Shown here piece by piece: positions 15,646-24,469 of a DNA stretch of 45,101 nucleotides; the first letter of the stretch is position 1, and every line of letters begins with the position of its first letter. The position numbers were made by a program, and so were the translations under genes. The notes beneath the pieces were generated by a model, which was given only the letters and a program-made list of their open reading frames with translations, was not told where the DNA came from and made no database searches. This stretch comes from Lachnospiraceae bacterium (GTDB taxonomy: Bacteria > Bacillota > Clostridia > Lachnospirales > Lachnospiraceae). Location of the stretch: positions 1 to 45,101 of the forward strand of contig JAFZKG010000127.1 of the NCBI GenBank assembly GCA_017553695.1, read 5' to 3'.

Positions 15646-18600
15646 ATGGATAAACAGGAACAAAGGGAACTTATCGGAGAAATCAAGAAAGCCTACGCAA
15701 GAGGAGACTTTGACAGAGTTCTGGAGTATGCCGGGGAGATGAACCTGAGAAAACTGGGTGATAACCGGACGCTGGAAATGGTAGCGGATGCGCATGCCGC
15801 AAACGGCCAGCTGGAAGATGCCCGGGATGTGCTTCTGATGGCATATGAAAAGACTCCTATGGGAAGAAAGATGGCTTACAAATTGAGTGAGCTTTCGATC
15901 GCCTTGGACAACTTAGATGATGCAGTGGAATTCTATGAAGATTTCTGCAAGATGGCCCCGCATGACAATGACAGATATCTGTTGAAATATAAGATCGGAA
16001 AAGCCGGTGGTGTAGCAGCAGAAGATCTCGCAAAAGTGCTGGCAGTCTACTGTTCCAAGGAAGTGGATGAGAAGTGGATGTATGAACTGGCATCGCTGTA
16101 TTACAAACTGCGTGAGAAAGAAAAGTGCCTGGAGATTTGCGATAACATCATTCTCTGGTTTGCAAATGGTGATTATGTACGCAAGGCGGAATCACTGAAG
16201 ATGAAACTGGGCGAAAATGTAACCCAGGCTGCACCGAAAGAGAAAGAACCTGCAGCAGCCGGCGTCATCGGACAGGATATTCCGGTGGAAGGGTTTATCG
16301 AGATCAGCAGTCCGCAGGAAAAAGACGAACTTTCCGATGATTATTCCATGGAGGATCTGGGAGATGCGTTCCTTCAGGAAGCATTGGATGATGACATCCC
16401 GGATCAGAACATGGCGATCGGTGATGCCATTGCACTTGCGGAAGCAAAAGAGCAGGCAGAGTTCGTGAACGCAGCTGAGAATTTTGAAGTATTCCGTGAA
16501 ACTCCGGCTCCGGCCAAGAAAGAGCCTGTTATCCGCGAGATCGTTCCGGTCGTCCGGAAGTATGAACAGTTGGATGAGTCGATCTCATTTGATGCAGAGA
16601 CGGAACCGGAAGGGAATCAGTATGAAGTAAACGGTGAAGTGATCACACTTCCGAAGACCACGTTCGAGGATATGAGTCATGACTGGACGATCCCGGAAGA
16701 ACTTCTGAATGCCGAGGATGTGAGCCCGTCAGCCGAGGAGTTTGAGGAGCCGGTCTATGGCGCACACCGCTATGTGCCGCCGACAGAACAAAAGTCAGAA
16801 TTTGAAGAACCGGTCTATGGTTCGCATAGAGTGGTAACGAAGGCAGAAGAAGAGGCTGCTAAGGCAGCGCTTGCAAAAGAACTGGAAGAAGCAGAAAAGA
16901 ATCTGGAATTAGAAGAAGTCGCACAGGGAGAGATTCCGGTCGTCCCGGTTGCTCCGGCAGAGGCAGCAGTGGAAACGGCACCGGCTGCACCGGCAGAGGC
17001 AACAGTGGAAGCGGCACCGGCTGCACCGGTCGCAGAGGCGGCAGCAACAGTTATTCCGGAAGCACCGGCCACAGAACCGGCAGCGCCTGCACCGGCAGCA
17101 GTTCCTGAGGAAGCGCCTGCTGTTCCTGCACCGGAAGAAGAAATGCTGCAGGCATCGGATAATCCGATCATTGCAGCTGTGATCGAACCGGTCCGGGAAG
17201 AAGAACCGGATGAGCTCCAGTCCTGGAATCATTTTGATTCTGTTTTCCCGCCGGCATTCAATGATACACAGGATGAACGTCCAAGGCTGGCGCCGGATGT
17301 TGTATTAGAACCAAAAGCTGCATCCGGAGAGAAAAGCGCAGAAGAGCGTCCGGACTCCGAAGGCCCGATTCTCTTTGCGATTGCTCCGCAGGAAGATGAA
17401 GCAGCTCCGGATACATTGGTCCTTCCGGAATCGGTAGATGCCGATACCGTGATCAAGAACCGGGAAGATATTCCTGCAGCACCGGCAGCAGCACCGGAGA
17501 CCCCGGCGGAGCCGGCAGTAAAGGCGCCGGAAATGCCGAAGCAGGAAAAAGTCCCACTGAGCTTTACGGTTACCCCGGAACCGGCAAAAGAAAAACCGGT
17601 CCAGACAGAAGTCATCCGTCCGATGGGTAACAGCAAGTATTCCAGCGTAAATACGCTGTTTGCTGAGGATGAGGCAGATAACATTGACGGGCAGATCACG
17701 CTCGACTCGATGTTTGCGACCTATTCCAGACGGGAAGTAAAAGAAGAACCGGTCATCCCGGAGACGAAGGCAATGCCGGTAGAAGAATTTGCCGCAGAAC
17801 CGGAAGAGTTGATCACACCTGTGCCACAGGCAGCTGAGGCGGAGGATGACGGCGAGCCGCCATTGATCACAGATCTGGCAGGCTCCTTCGGTGAACTGGA
17901 TGAGGAGACCCCGGCATATGAGGAGAAACCTTACACCCAGACATCATTTATCCCTCCTGTTTATGAAGAACCGGTCTCTGAAGAACCGGTGTATGAAGAG
18001 CCTGTATATGAAGAACCGCTTTCGGAAGAGCCGGCAGACGGGGACATGAGCGATTTTGAAAAAGCAATGCAGGCATATGACGCTGCCCGCGCGGAAGGAA
18101 AAGAAGGCTTTGATTTCAAGGCGCTTCTGACCAAGTCCATCGAGGGGGAGCAGAGTGAAGAAATATTCGTAGAACCGGAATCTGAGGAATTTGTTGAAGA
18201 GCGTTATGATGAAGAACCGGAAGAGTTCGAAGAAGAGTATGAAGACGAATACGAAGAATTCGACGAATACGATGAGGAATATGATGAAGGCGGATCCAAC
18301 GGCGAATCATACCGGTTTAGTGATGATTATGAAGTAGGCTTCGGAGACGACTACGAAGAAGAGTACGAAGAAGAGTACGAGGACGAGGAAGCTTACGAAG
18401 AAGAGGACGGATTCAACGAAGAGTACGATGAGTATGAAGCAGAACCGGAAGAGTTTGAGGAAGAGTTTGAAGAGGAATACGAAGAAGAGTATGACGGATA
18501 TGACGATTCCGAAGAGGTAGGAGAGGAAGAACCGTACGGAGAAGAGTTTGACGAGTATTCGGAAGAATATGACGAGTCCTACGAAGAGTCCTACGATGAA

Positions 18601-19470
18601 GAATCCGGATATGAAGAGGACGCAGAGTACAGCGACGAATCATATGAGGAAGAGGATACTTACGAAGAAGAGCCGTACGAAGAGGAACCTTACGAAGAAG
18701 CAGAAAGCGGCGCTTATTACGGTTATGAAATGCCGGAAGATCTGAGAGAAGAGCTTTCCGAGTTCCTGCTGATCGACGGTATGGAAGAGAGGATCACGGA
18801 TGCCATCGACAGTCTGATCGAGAAAAAGAGACAGGGCGATCCGACTGGTGGCAATCTGATCGTGACCGGCGATACCAAGAGTGGCAAGACATACCTGACG
18901 ATCGCTGTCATCAAGGCGGTTGGAAGAGAGATTGGCGGAAACAGCCGTGTCGCAAAGGTCAACGCGCAGGCACTGAACGGTAAGAACATGTCGAAGGTCT
19001 TCGAGAAGATTGCAGGCAGTGACCTGCTGATCGAAAACGTGGGCTATATGTCGGATGAAACAGTCGAAAACCTGATCCGCATCCTCCGCACGGAGAATCT
19101 TTCCTCCATGGTTGCGTTGGAAGGCAATCAGTTGGCGATCGACAACATGCTCAACAAGCATCCGGTTCTTCAGGATCTGTTCCAGACCAGACTGAGCGTG
19201 AAGGAACTGAACCTGACCCAGTGGGCAGACCTCGCATGCGAGTACGCGGAGCAGCAGGGTTACACCGTCAGTGACATGGCACTTCTGGCGCTGCATGCGA
19301 AGATCGATGAACTGAACATCCCGACTGCACGCCTGGGCTACGAAGACATCAAAGGCATCATTGATAACGCGATCGCCAATGCATCCAAACGGGGCGGCGG
19401 AAAGTTCCGGTTCGGAAGCAAGAAACATAAAGGAAATGCAAAACAGTTAGATGAAGCAGACTTCATGTAA
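15646..19470 (+). CDS. Large TPR, acidic low-complexity and P-loop protein of unknown function
   Basis: I do not recognise this 1,274-residue protein as a named family. Residues 1-190 look like TPR-type helical repeats. Residues about 200-830 are Pro/Ala/Glu-rich and disordered in character, with two copies of FEEPVYG-x-HR (near 365-395) and several EEPVYEEP units. Residues about 838-1025 are extremely acidic, mostly Glu, Asp and Tyr. The C-terminal 240 residues form an AAA-like ATPase: Walker A GDTKSGKT (1075-1082) and a Walker B-like DLLIENVG (1126-1133) in which Glu replaces the usual Asp. It ends in a basic stretch (KFRFGSKKHKGNAK). It directly follows recR by one base and precedes transketolase by ten, so it belongs to the dnaX operon. 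There is no signal peptide or membrane segment. Scaffold or motor roles are guesses. Confidence 0.85.
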   Translation: MDKQEQRELIGEIKKAYARGDFDRVLEYAGEMNLRKLGDNRTLEMVADAHAANGQLEDARDVLLMAYEKTPMGRKMAYKLSELSIALDNLDDAVEFYEDFCKMAPHDNDRYLLKYKIGKAGGVAAEDLAKVLAVYCSKEVDEKWMYELASLYYKLREKEKCLEICDNIILWFANGDYVRKAESLKMKLGENVTQAAPKEKEPAAAGVIGQDIPVEGFIEISSPQEKDELSDDYSMEDLGDAFLQEALDDDIPDQNMAIGDAIALAEAKEQAEFVNAAENFEVFRETPAPAKKEPVIREIVPVVRKYEQLDESISFDAETEPEGNQYEVNGEVITLPKTTFEDMSHDWTIPEELLNAEDVSPSAEEFEEPVYGAHRYVPPTEQKSEFEEPVYGSHRVVTKAEEEAAKAALAKELEEAEKNLELEEVAQGEIPVVPVAPAEAAVETAPAAPAEATVEAAPAAPVAEAAATVIPEAPATEPAAPAPAAVPEEAPAVPAPEEEMLQASDNPIIAAVIEPVREEEPDELQSWNHFDSVFPPAFNDTQDERPRLAPDVVLEPKAASGEKSAEERPDSEGPILFAIAPQEDEAAPDTLVLPESVDADTVIKNREDIPAAPAAAPETPAEPAVKAPEMPKQEKVPLSFTVTPEPAKEKPVQTEVIRPMGNSKYSSVNTLFAEDEADNIDGQITLDSMFATYSRREVKEEPVIPETKAMPVEEFAAEPEELITPVPQAAEAEDDGEPPLITDLAGSFGELDEETPAYEEKPYTQTSFIPPVYEEPVSEEPVYEEPVYEEPLSEEPADGDMSDFEKAMQAYDAARAEGKEGFDFKALLTKSIEGEQSEEIFVEPESEEFVEERYDEEPEEFEEEYEDEYEEFDEYDEEYDEGGSNGESYRFSDDYEVGFGDDYEEEYEEEYEDEEAYEEEDGFNEEYDEYEAEPEEFEEEFEEEYEEEYDGYDDSEEVGEEEPYGEEFDEYSEEYDESYEESYDEESGYEEDAEYSDESYEEEDTYEEEPYEEEPYEEAESGAYYGYEMPEDLREELSEFLLIDGMEERITDAIDSLIEKKRQGDPTGGNLIVTGDTKSGKTYLTIAVIKAVGREIGGNSRVAKVNAQALNGKNMSKVFEKIAGSDLLIENVGYMSDETVENLIRILRTENLSSMVALEGNQLAIDNMLNKHPVLQDLFQTRLSVKELNLTQWADLACEYAEQQGYTVSDMALLALHAKIDELNIPTARLGYEDIKGIIDNAIANASKRGGGKFRFGSKKHKGNAKQLDEADFM

Positions 19471-19480
19471 AGGATAAATC

Positions 19481-20323
19481 ATGAACGAAACAGAACTGGC
19501 AATCCATGCCAATGAGATCAGGAAAGGCATCATCCGCAGCGTGCATGCGGCAAAAGCCGGCCACCCTGGCGGATCCCTTTCCTCCGCAGATATCCTGACA
19601 TATCTGTATTTTGAAGAAATGAAAAACATAGATCCGGCTGATCCCTCGAATCCAGAGAGGGATCGGCTTGTTCTTTCCAAGGGGCACGCAGCTCCGGTGC
19701 TTTACGCGACACTTGCGGAAAAAGGATTCTTCCCGAAGGAAGAATTGCTGACGCTTAGGAAGATCGGCTCCCGTCTGCAGGGACATCCGGATATGAACCT
19801 GTTGCCTGGAGTGGACATGTCGACCGGCTCTTTAGGGCAGGGGCTATCTACAGCAGTCGGAATGGCGCTGGCCGGAAAGATGGATCAGAAAGATTACCGT
19901 GTTTATGCCGTTGTCGGAGACGGTGAGATCCAGGAAGGACAGATCTGGGAAGCCTGTATGTTTGCGGGGCATCGCAAACTGGATAACCTGGTCGTGATTC
20001 TGGATAACAACGGTCTGCAGATCGATGGCGACATTGCGCAGGTGTGTTCCCCTTATCCGCTGGAGGAAAAATTCGCGTCCTTTAACTTCCACGTGATCCA
20101 CGCGGATGCCCATGATTTCCATTCCCTGGCAGAAGCATTCGCGGAAGCAAGAGAAACCAAGGGGATGCCGACGGCGGTCATCGCGAAGAGCATCAAAGGC
20201 AAGGGCGTTTCCTTTATGGAAAACAATGCCGGCTGGCATGGAAAAGCGCCAAACGACGAAGAGTTTGAAATTGCAATGAAAGACCTGGAAAACATAGGTG
20301 CAGAATTATGTCGATCAAAATAG
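19481..20323 (+). CDS. Transketolase, N-terminal (thiamine diphosphate-binding) subunit
   Basis: Half of a split transketolase, which moves two-carbon units between sugar phosphates in the pentose phosphate pathway. The 280 residues contain the SGHPGGSLS-like motif (KAGHPGGSLSSADIL), LSKGHAAPVLYATLAEKG, and the ThDP motif GDGEIQEGQIWEA ending at NNGLQ. An AAAGGA site precedes the ATG. It overlaps the C-terminal subunit by 16 bases, so the two are translationally coupled and presumably form a heterodimeric enzyme, common in Clostridia. Confidence 0.95.
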   Translation: MNETELAIHANEIRKGIIRSVHAAKAGHPGGSLSSADILTYLYFEEMKNIDPADPSNPERDRLVLSKGHAAPVLYATLAEKGFFPKEELLTLRKIGSRLQGHPDMNLLPGVDMSTGSLGQGLSTAVGMALAGKMDQKDYRVYAVVGDGEIQEGQIWEACMFAGHRKLDNLVVILDNNGLQIDGDIAQVCSPYPLEEKFASFNFHVIHADAHDFHSLAEAFAEARETKGMPTAVIAKSIKGKGVSFMENNAGWHGKAPNDEEFEIAMKDLENIGAELCRSK

Positions 20324-21264
20324 ATTTATCGGGCGAGAAAAAGATCGCCACTAGAGAGAGTTACGGTAATGCGTTGGTGGAGCAGGGTAAAAAAAATCCG
20401 AACCTGGTGGTTCTGGATGCGGATCTGGCCGGCGCCACAAAGACAGAGATTTTCAAGAAAGTATTCCCGGAACGCCATATTGACTGCGGCATCGCCGAGG
20501 CAAATATGATGGGTATTGCGGCCGGACTGGCTTCCTGCGGAAAGGTGCCGTTCGCCTCTTCCTTTGCGATGTTCGCGACAGGCCGTGCGTTCGAGCAGGT
20601 GCGGAATACGATTGCACATACGGAACTGAATGTGAAGGTGGCGGCAACACATGCGGGGATCTCAGTCGGAGAAGACGGCGCGACCCATCAGTGCTGCGAA
20701 GACCTTTCTCTCATGCGTTCGATCCCGAACATGACGGTCGTTAATCCGTGCGATGATGTGGAAGCAAAAGCAGCCGTTGCCTGGGCAGCGGAATTTGAAG
20801 GTCCGGTCTATCTGCGTTTCGGACGGCTTGCAGTTCCGGTACTTTTCGACGAGGAGACCTATCAGTTTGAACCGGGCAAGGCAATCGTACTGAGAGAGGG
20901 AAAAGACCTCACGATCTTTGCGACAGGTCTGGAAGTCTATGAGTCCCTGATGGCGGCAGAGAAGCTGGCAGCAGAAGGGATTGAGGCGGAAGTGATCAAC
21001 GTGCATACGTTAAAGCCGATCGATGAGGAAACGATCCTCGCATCACTGACAAAGACCGGAAAGGGAGTCACGGTGGAAGAGCATTCCATCATTGGCGGAC
21101 TGTTCAGCGCAGTCAGCGAAGTGACGGCCAGAAATGCTCCGGCAAAGATCCTGCCGATCGGCATCGAAGATGTCTTCGGAGAATCCGGCCCGGCAAAGGA
21201 TCTGCTGAAACGCTATCAGCTGGATGCCGACGGGATCTACGCGAAGATCAAAGCATTTATGTAA
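20308..21264 (+). CDS. Transketolase, C-terminal subunit
   Basis: The pyrimidine-binding and C-terminal domains of the split transketolase, 318 residues. It shows RESYGNAL, then VVLDADLAGATKT, the GIAEANMMGIAAGLA motif with the catalytic glutamate, and THAGISVGEDGATHQ. The last third is the transketolase C-domain (GITVEEHSIIGGLFSAVSE-type). The start lies inside the end of the N-terminal subunit gene, and a bidirectional terminator follows the stop. Confidence 0.95.
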   Translation: MSIKIDLSGEKKIATRESYGNALVEQGKKNPNLVVLDADLAGATKTEIFKKVFPERHIDCGIAEANMMGIAAGLASCGKVPFASSFAMFATGRAFEQVRNTIAHTELNVKVAATHAGISVGEDGATHQCCEDLSLMRSIPNMTVVNPCDDVEAKAAVAWAAEFEGPVYLRFGRLAVPVLFDEETYQFEPGKAIVLREGKDLTIFATGLEVYESLMAAEKLAAEGIEAEVINVHTLKPIDEETILASLTKTGKGVTVEEHSIIGGLFSAVSEVTARNAPAKILPIGIEDVFGESGPAKDLLKRYQLDADGIYAKIKAFM

Positions 21265-21286
21265 AAGATCATTGAGAATAAAAAAG

Positions 21287-21316
21287 AAGAATGAGCATCT
21301 GCTCATTCTTTTTTTT
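21287..21316. terminator. Bidirectional terminator after the transketolase genes
   Basis: A perfect ten-bp stem (AAGAATGAGC with GCTCATTCTT), ATCT loop, T8 after it on the plus strand and an A-rich run before it. The stop codon of the converging phosphatidyltransferase lies inside the stem (21303-21305). Confidence 0.93.
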
Positions 21317-21920
21317 GGGGATCGTCTGTTTCCGCGAGGTCCTTTGCTTCCCGCTTTTCTTTCCGGTATTCCAGATAGAGCTGCAGATAAGCCGTCATAT
21401 AAACAAAGAAGGCCAGCAGCATGAAGGCAGCGGAAAAACCGATCAGGATGGTCACCACATGGGAATTGATGTTCGGGAACGCAATCAGCGCCAGCATGAC
21501 GCCGTATAGTATGACGGTGCAGATCTTTCCGCACCACATGGCGCCCTTGATATGTTTTCCTTTTGTAAAGAGGAACCCGCTGAAAGCAAGGGAAACCAGC
21601 TCTTTCACTCCGTAGATCACCAGAAGAACGGCGATCCAATGATACTTATAGACAACGCAGAACAGCATGGCGAACTGCATGGCCTTGTCCGCGATCGGAT
21701 CGATGATCTTGCCGAGGTCCGTGATCATATTACATTTCCGGGCGATGACGCCATCTGCGATGTCCGTGAGTGCGGACACGGCTACGATGACGATCGACCA
21801 GACGTGAGCGGAAACAGAATCGGCGCGCATATAGACGATGACAAAAACCGGCACCAAAAGAATTCTTACATAAGTAAGAATGTTCGGGATCGCGAAAATG
21901 TCTTTTTTGCTAAAATGCAT
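21303..21920 (-). CDS. CDP-alcohol phosphatidyltransferase (PgsA-like)
   Basis: An integral membrane enzyme that transfers a phosphatidyl group from CDP-diacylglycerol to an alcohol, most often glycerol 3-phosphate for phosphatidylglycerol synthesis. The 205 residues carry the full family motif DxxDGxxARx8GxxxDxxxD: DIADGVIAR, then G and the two metal-binding Asp of DLGKIIDPIADK. Several membrane helices follow, with a charged C-tail. An in-frame TTG lies upstream, but the GGAG site seven bases before the ATG at 21920 favours that start. The exact alcohol acceptor cannot be fixed from the sequence. Confidence 0.88.
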   Translation of the reverse strand: MHFSKKDIFAIPNILTYVRILLVPVFVIVYMRADSVSAHVWSIVIVAVSALTDIADGVIARKCNMITDLGKIIDPIADKAMQFAMLFCVVYKYHWIAVLLVIYGVKELVSLAFSGFLFTKGKHIKGAMWCGKICTVILYGVMLALIAFPNINSHVVTILIGFSAAFMLLAFFVYMTAYLQLYLEYRKEKREAKDLAETDDPQKKE

Positions 21921-21988
21921 AGATCGCTCCAATCAGAAAATCGATAGGAAAAGTATATTTTAATGACCCTGAAATGTCAACGTTGCGA

Positions 21989-22009
21989 GGGGCTGAAAAC
22001 CCCGTTTTT
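21989..22009 (+). terminator. Weak terminator-like hairpin before the hup promoter
   Basis: GGGG (21989-21992) pairs with CCCC (22000-22003), followed by GTTTTT. There is no plus-strand gene directly upstream; it could insulate hup from antisense read-through. The stem is short. Confidence 0.35.
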
Positions 22010-22011
22010 CG

Positions 22012-22040
22012 TTGACAAATAAGCATTTTTGGGGTATAAC
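22012..22040 (+). promoter_or_regulatory. hup promoter
   Basis: Consensus TTGACA (22012-22017), a 17-base spacer and TATAAC (22035-22040), about 63 bases before hup. This is the best -35 element in the window apart from the rplJ one. Confidence 0.85.
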
Positions 22041-22103
22041 TATTAATGACTTTCTTATATGTGTATGAGGAAAGAGTATTAATATTTTAGAGGAGGATAC
22101 ACA

Positions 22104-22376
22104 ATGAATAAAGTTGAATTAGTTGAAGCTATGGCTAAGAAGACAGGTCTTTCCAAGAAGGATGCTGAAGCAGCTTTAAAGGCATTCATCGACACAGTTG
22201 AATTTGAAGTGAAAAAGGGACGTAAGGTTCAGTTAGTTGGATTTGGTACGTTCGAAGTTTCCAAGAGAGCAGCTCGCAAAGGCCGCAATCCGCAGACCGG
22301 TGAAGCTATGAAGATCAAAGCTTCCAAGACTCCGAAGTTTAAACCAGGCAAAGCTTTCAAGGATGCTGTAAACTAA
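22104..22376 (+). CDS. hup: DNA-binding protein HU
   Basis: A histone-like dimer that bends and compacts DNA. The 90 residues match HU throughout: MNKVELVEAMAKKTGLSKKD, VQLVGFGTFEVSKRAARKGRNP (the start of the DNA-binding arm with the conserved NP tip), and the C-terminal PKFKPGKAFKDAVN. It has its own strong promoter, a GAGGAGG ribosome site and a terminator, so it is a monocistronic, highly expressed gene. Codon use includes many T-ending codons unlike some neighbours, but nothing suggests transfer. Confidence 0.97.
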   Translation: MNKVELVEAMAKKTGLSKKDAEAALKAFIDTVEFEVKKGRKVQLVGFGTFEVSKRAARKGRNPQTGEAMKIKASKTPKFKPGKAFKDAVN

Positions 22377-22396
22377 TCAAAACAGATTATTGTGAT

Positions 22397-22435
22397 AAAA
22401 AGTGCTGCTGCATGAATGTGCGGCAGCACTTTTTT
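22397..22435 (+). terminator. Terminator after hup
   Basis: Stem AAAAGTGCTGC (22398-22408) with GCAGCACTTTT and a loop of about 14 bases, followed by TTTTTT. Confidence 0.9.
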
Positions 22436-22465
22436 CGTGGAAAGTATGAATTTATGGTGAAATAT

Positions 22466-22494
22466 TTGATTTCCCAAAAGAAACAAAGTAGAAT
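22466..22494 (+). promoter_or_regulatory. Promoter abutting the rqcP start codon
   Basis: TTGATT (22466-22471), a 17-base spacer and TAGAAT (22489-22494). Only six bases separate the -10 from the GTG start at 22501, so the predicted transcript begins at the start codon. Confidence 0.65.
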
Positions 22495-22500
22495 ATACGG

Positions 22501-22740
22501 GTGAGAATAGACAAATATTTAAAGGTTTCCAGGCTTATTAAGAGACGAACCGTTGCAAATGAAGCCTGCGACGCGGGAAGGGTCCGCGTAAACGGGAAAG
22601 TAGTGAAAGCGTCTTACGACATTAAAGTCGGAGACGTTATTGAGATTGTCTTCGGAACGAAAACGGTGAAGGCAGAAGTGACTTCTGTAGCGGAAAGCAT
22701 CCGGAAGGATGACGCGAAAGAAATGTACGTCCTGTTATGA
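22501..22740 (+). CDS. rqcP: S4-domain RNA-binding protein RqcP (YabO/HslR family)
   Basis: RqcP works with RqcH in ribosome-associated quality control, adding alanine tails to stalled nascent chains on the large subunit. The 79 residues are a single S4 domain: MRIDKYLKVSRLIKRRTVAN, the AGRVRVNGKVVK hairpin, and a basic rim. The GTG at 22501 is the only reasonable start and has no ribosome site in front of it. It heads the rqcP-divIC-tilS-hpt-ftsH operon as in other Firmicutes and overlaps divIC by four bases. Confidence 0.93.
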   Translation: MRIDKYLKVSRLIKRRTVANEACDAGRVRVNGKVVKASYDIKVGDVIEIVFGTKTVKAEVTSVAESIRKDDAKEMYVLL

Positions 22741-23027
22741 AGAAACGGAAAAGAAGCAGACGCACCATATTTATGATCCTTGTGCTGACAGTCGTCGTGA
22801 TCGGCTGCGCTTTTTTCGGACTGCAGATCTATAATCTGAAAAAACAGAATACGGAACTGAAGGCGCGCAAAGAGCGGTTGACAGAACTCCTCTCCGAGGA
22901 GGTGCTGCGCTCGGAGGCACTGGAGGAAGAGAAGGTATATATACAGACGCAGAAATATATAGAAGAAAAGGCGAAGTCCATTGGATATGTATATCCGGAT
23001 GAGATCATCTTCAGAAAGGAAAACTAG
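22737..23027 (+). CDS. divIC: Septum formation initiator DivIC/FtsB family protein
   Basis: A bitopic cell-division protein that joins FtsL and DivIB in the divisome. The 96 residues have a basic cytoplasmic tail, one membrane helix (about 10-30) and an extracellular coiled coil (LKKQNTELKARKERLTELL). The short C-terminal segment ending GYVYPDEIIF is typical of the family. The ATGA overlap with rqcP and the one-base overlap with tilS show tight coupling, and this position is conserved in Bacillus and Clostridia. Confidence 0.9.
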   Translation: MKKRKRSRRTIFMILVLTVVVIGCAFFGLQIYNLKKQNTELKARKERLTELLSEEVLRSEALEEEKVYIQTQKYIEEKAKSIGYVYPDEIIFRKEN

Positions 23028-24469
23028 TGGAAACGAGAATTGAGGAAATCTTCGATCAATGGGCCAATGAACAGAAAGTGATCGGCAGGGGGGATAATGT
23101 GATCATCGGTGTTTCCGGCGGACCGGATTCCCTGTGCCTTTTGTTTCTCATGTATCAGTACAGCAAGCGCGTGGGCTTTTCTGTCAGTGCCGTTCACTTC
23201 AACCACAAGATCCGAGGAGAGAAAGCAGACGAGGACGAGGCATTTGTAAAAGAAGTCTGCGATTATCTGAAAATCAAGTGCATTATTGCGAGAGCCGACA
23301 TTCCGGCCCTTGCGAAAAAATCCGGACTCAGTGTGGAAGAGACCGGACGTATCATGCGGTACAAAGCATTCGCGAAGGCGGCGCAGGCAGTCGGCGGCGT
23401 GATCGCAGTTGCGCATCATATGGATGATAATGCCGAAACGATCCTTCTGAACCTGGCACGCGGCTCAAGCGTGAAGGGATTGACGGGCATACAGGAGGTT
23501 GGTGAACTGGAAGGCTGCACCGTCATCCGTCCGTTGATCAAAGGCACGCACGCGCAGATCATGGAGTTTCTGGATTCCAATGAACTCCGCTATATGGAAG
23601 ATGAAACGAACCTGGATCTTTCCTATGCGCGCAACCGGATCCGGCATAATATCATTCCGGAATTGGAGCAGGTCAATCAAAAGGCGGTAGAGCATATCGC
23701 GGCAACCGCGGAAGAACTGGCGAAAGTGGAGGACTATCTGAGCAGACTGACAGAAGACGCGTATAACAGTGTGGTATCGGAGCGGAACAACGAGACCGTC
23801 ATCAATACGTATAAACTTCTGCAACTCGATCCGGTCATTCAGGGACGGCTGGCATATCTGGCAATCGGCAAGGCACTCGGAACGCTCCGGGATGTCAGTA
23901 AGGTGCACGTGGATGATCTTCTGGCACTCTGCAAGAAACAGACCGGAAAACAGATCGATCTTCCGGGAGATCTGGTCGCAGTGAAGAATTATTATGACAT
24001 CTCCATCCGTCCGGACGCAGAGGAGTACGAACCTCCGGAGACCATTCTGGAGATTCCGCTCGATCTGGAGGAATTGTATCAGAATACGAAGCAGATCCGG
24101 CTTGCGGATGGCTCCGTCCTTTCTCTTCTGATCGCCCAGGTGACGGACGAAAACAGAAGCGTTTTCCTCCAAAAAAATGAGTATACGAAAGCATTTGATT
24201 ATGATACAATAAGCGGAAATCTTACTCTGGGGAGGAAGGCTTCGGGGGATGTGATCTGTCTGAAAGAAGGCAGAAAGAAACTCAAGAAGTTCTTTATTGA
24301 TGAGAAGATCCCGCAGGAAATGAGAAATGATATTCTCATGATCAAAGACGAAAAAGATGTCCTGTGGATCGTGGGCTACCGGATCGGGGAGAACCATAAG
24401 ATCACGGACGATACAAAACTGGCACTTCTGATTGGGTTGAGCGGAGGCAGCGATGGAAACGAAAATTGA
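23027..24469 (+). CDS. tilS: tRNA(Ile)-lysidine synthetase TilS
   Basis: Attaches lysine to C34 of tRNA-Ile(CAU) so that it reads AUA. The 480-residue enzyme has the N-type ATP pyrophosphatase motif SGGPDS (30-35), the VHFNHKIRGEKADEDE segment, and the family C-terminal substrate-binding domains. The C-domain ends with the WIVGYRIGENHKITDDTK stretch. It starts at a GTG after an AAAGGA site and shares one base with the divIC stop codon. It overlaps hpt by 17 bases. Confidence 0.95.
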   Translation: METRIEEIFDQWANEQKVIGRGDNVIIGVSGGPDSLCLLFLMYQYSKRVGFSVSAVHFNHKIRGEKADEDEAFVKEVCDYLKIKCIIARADIPALAKKSGLSVEETGRIMRYKAFAKAAQAVGGVIAVAHHMDDNAETILLNLARGSSVKGLTGIQEVGELEGCTVIRPLIKGTHAQIMEFLDSNELRYMEDETNLDLSYARNRIRHNIIPELEQVNQKAVEHIAATAEELAKVEDYLSRLTEDAYNSVVSERNNETVINTYKLLQLDPVIQGRLAYLAIGKALGTLRDVSKVHVDDLLALCKKQTGKQIDLPGDLVAVKNYYDISIRPDAEEYEPPETILEIPLDLEELYQNTKQIRLADGSVLSLLIAQVTDENRSVFLQKNEYTKAFDYDTISGNLTLGRKASGDVICLKEGRKKLKKFFIDEKIPQEMRNDILMIKDEKDVLWIVGYRIGENHKITDDTKLALLIGLSGGSDGNEN

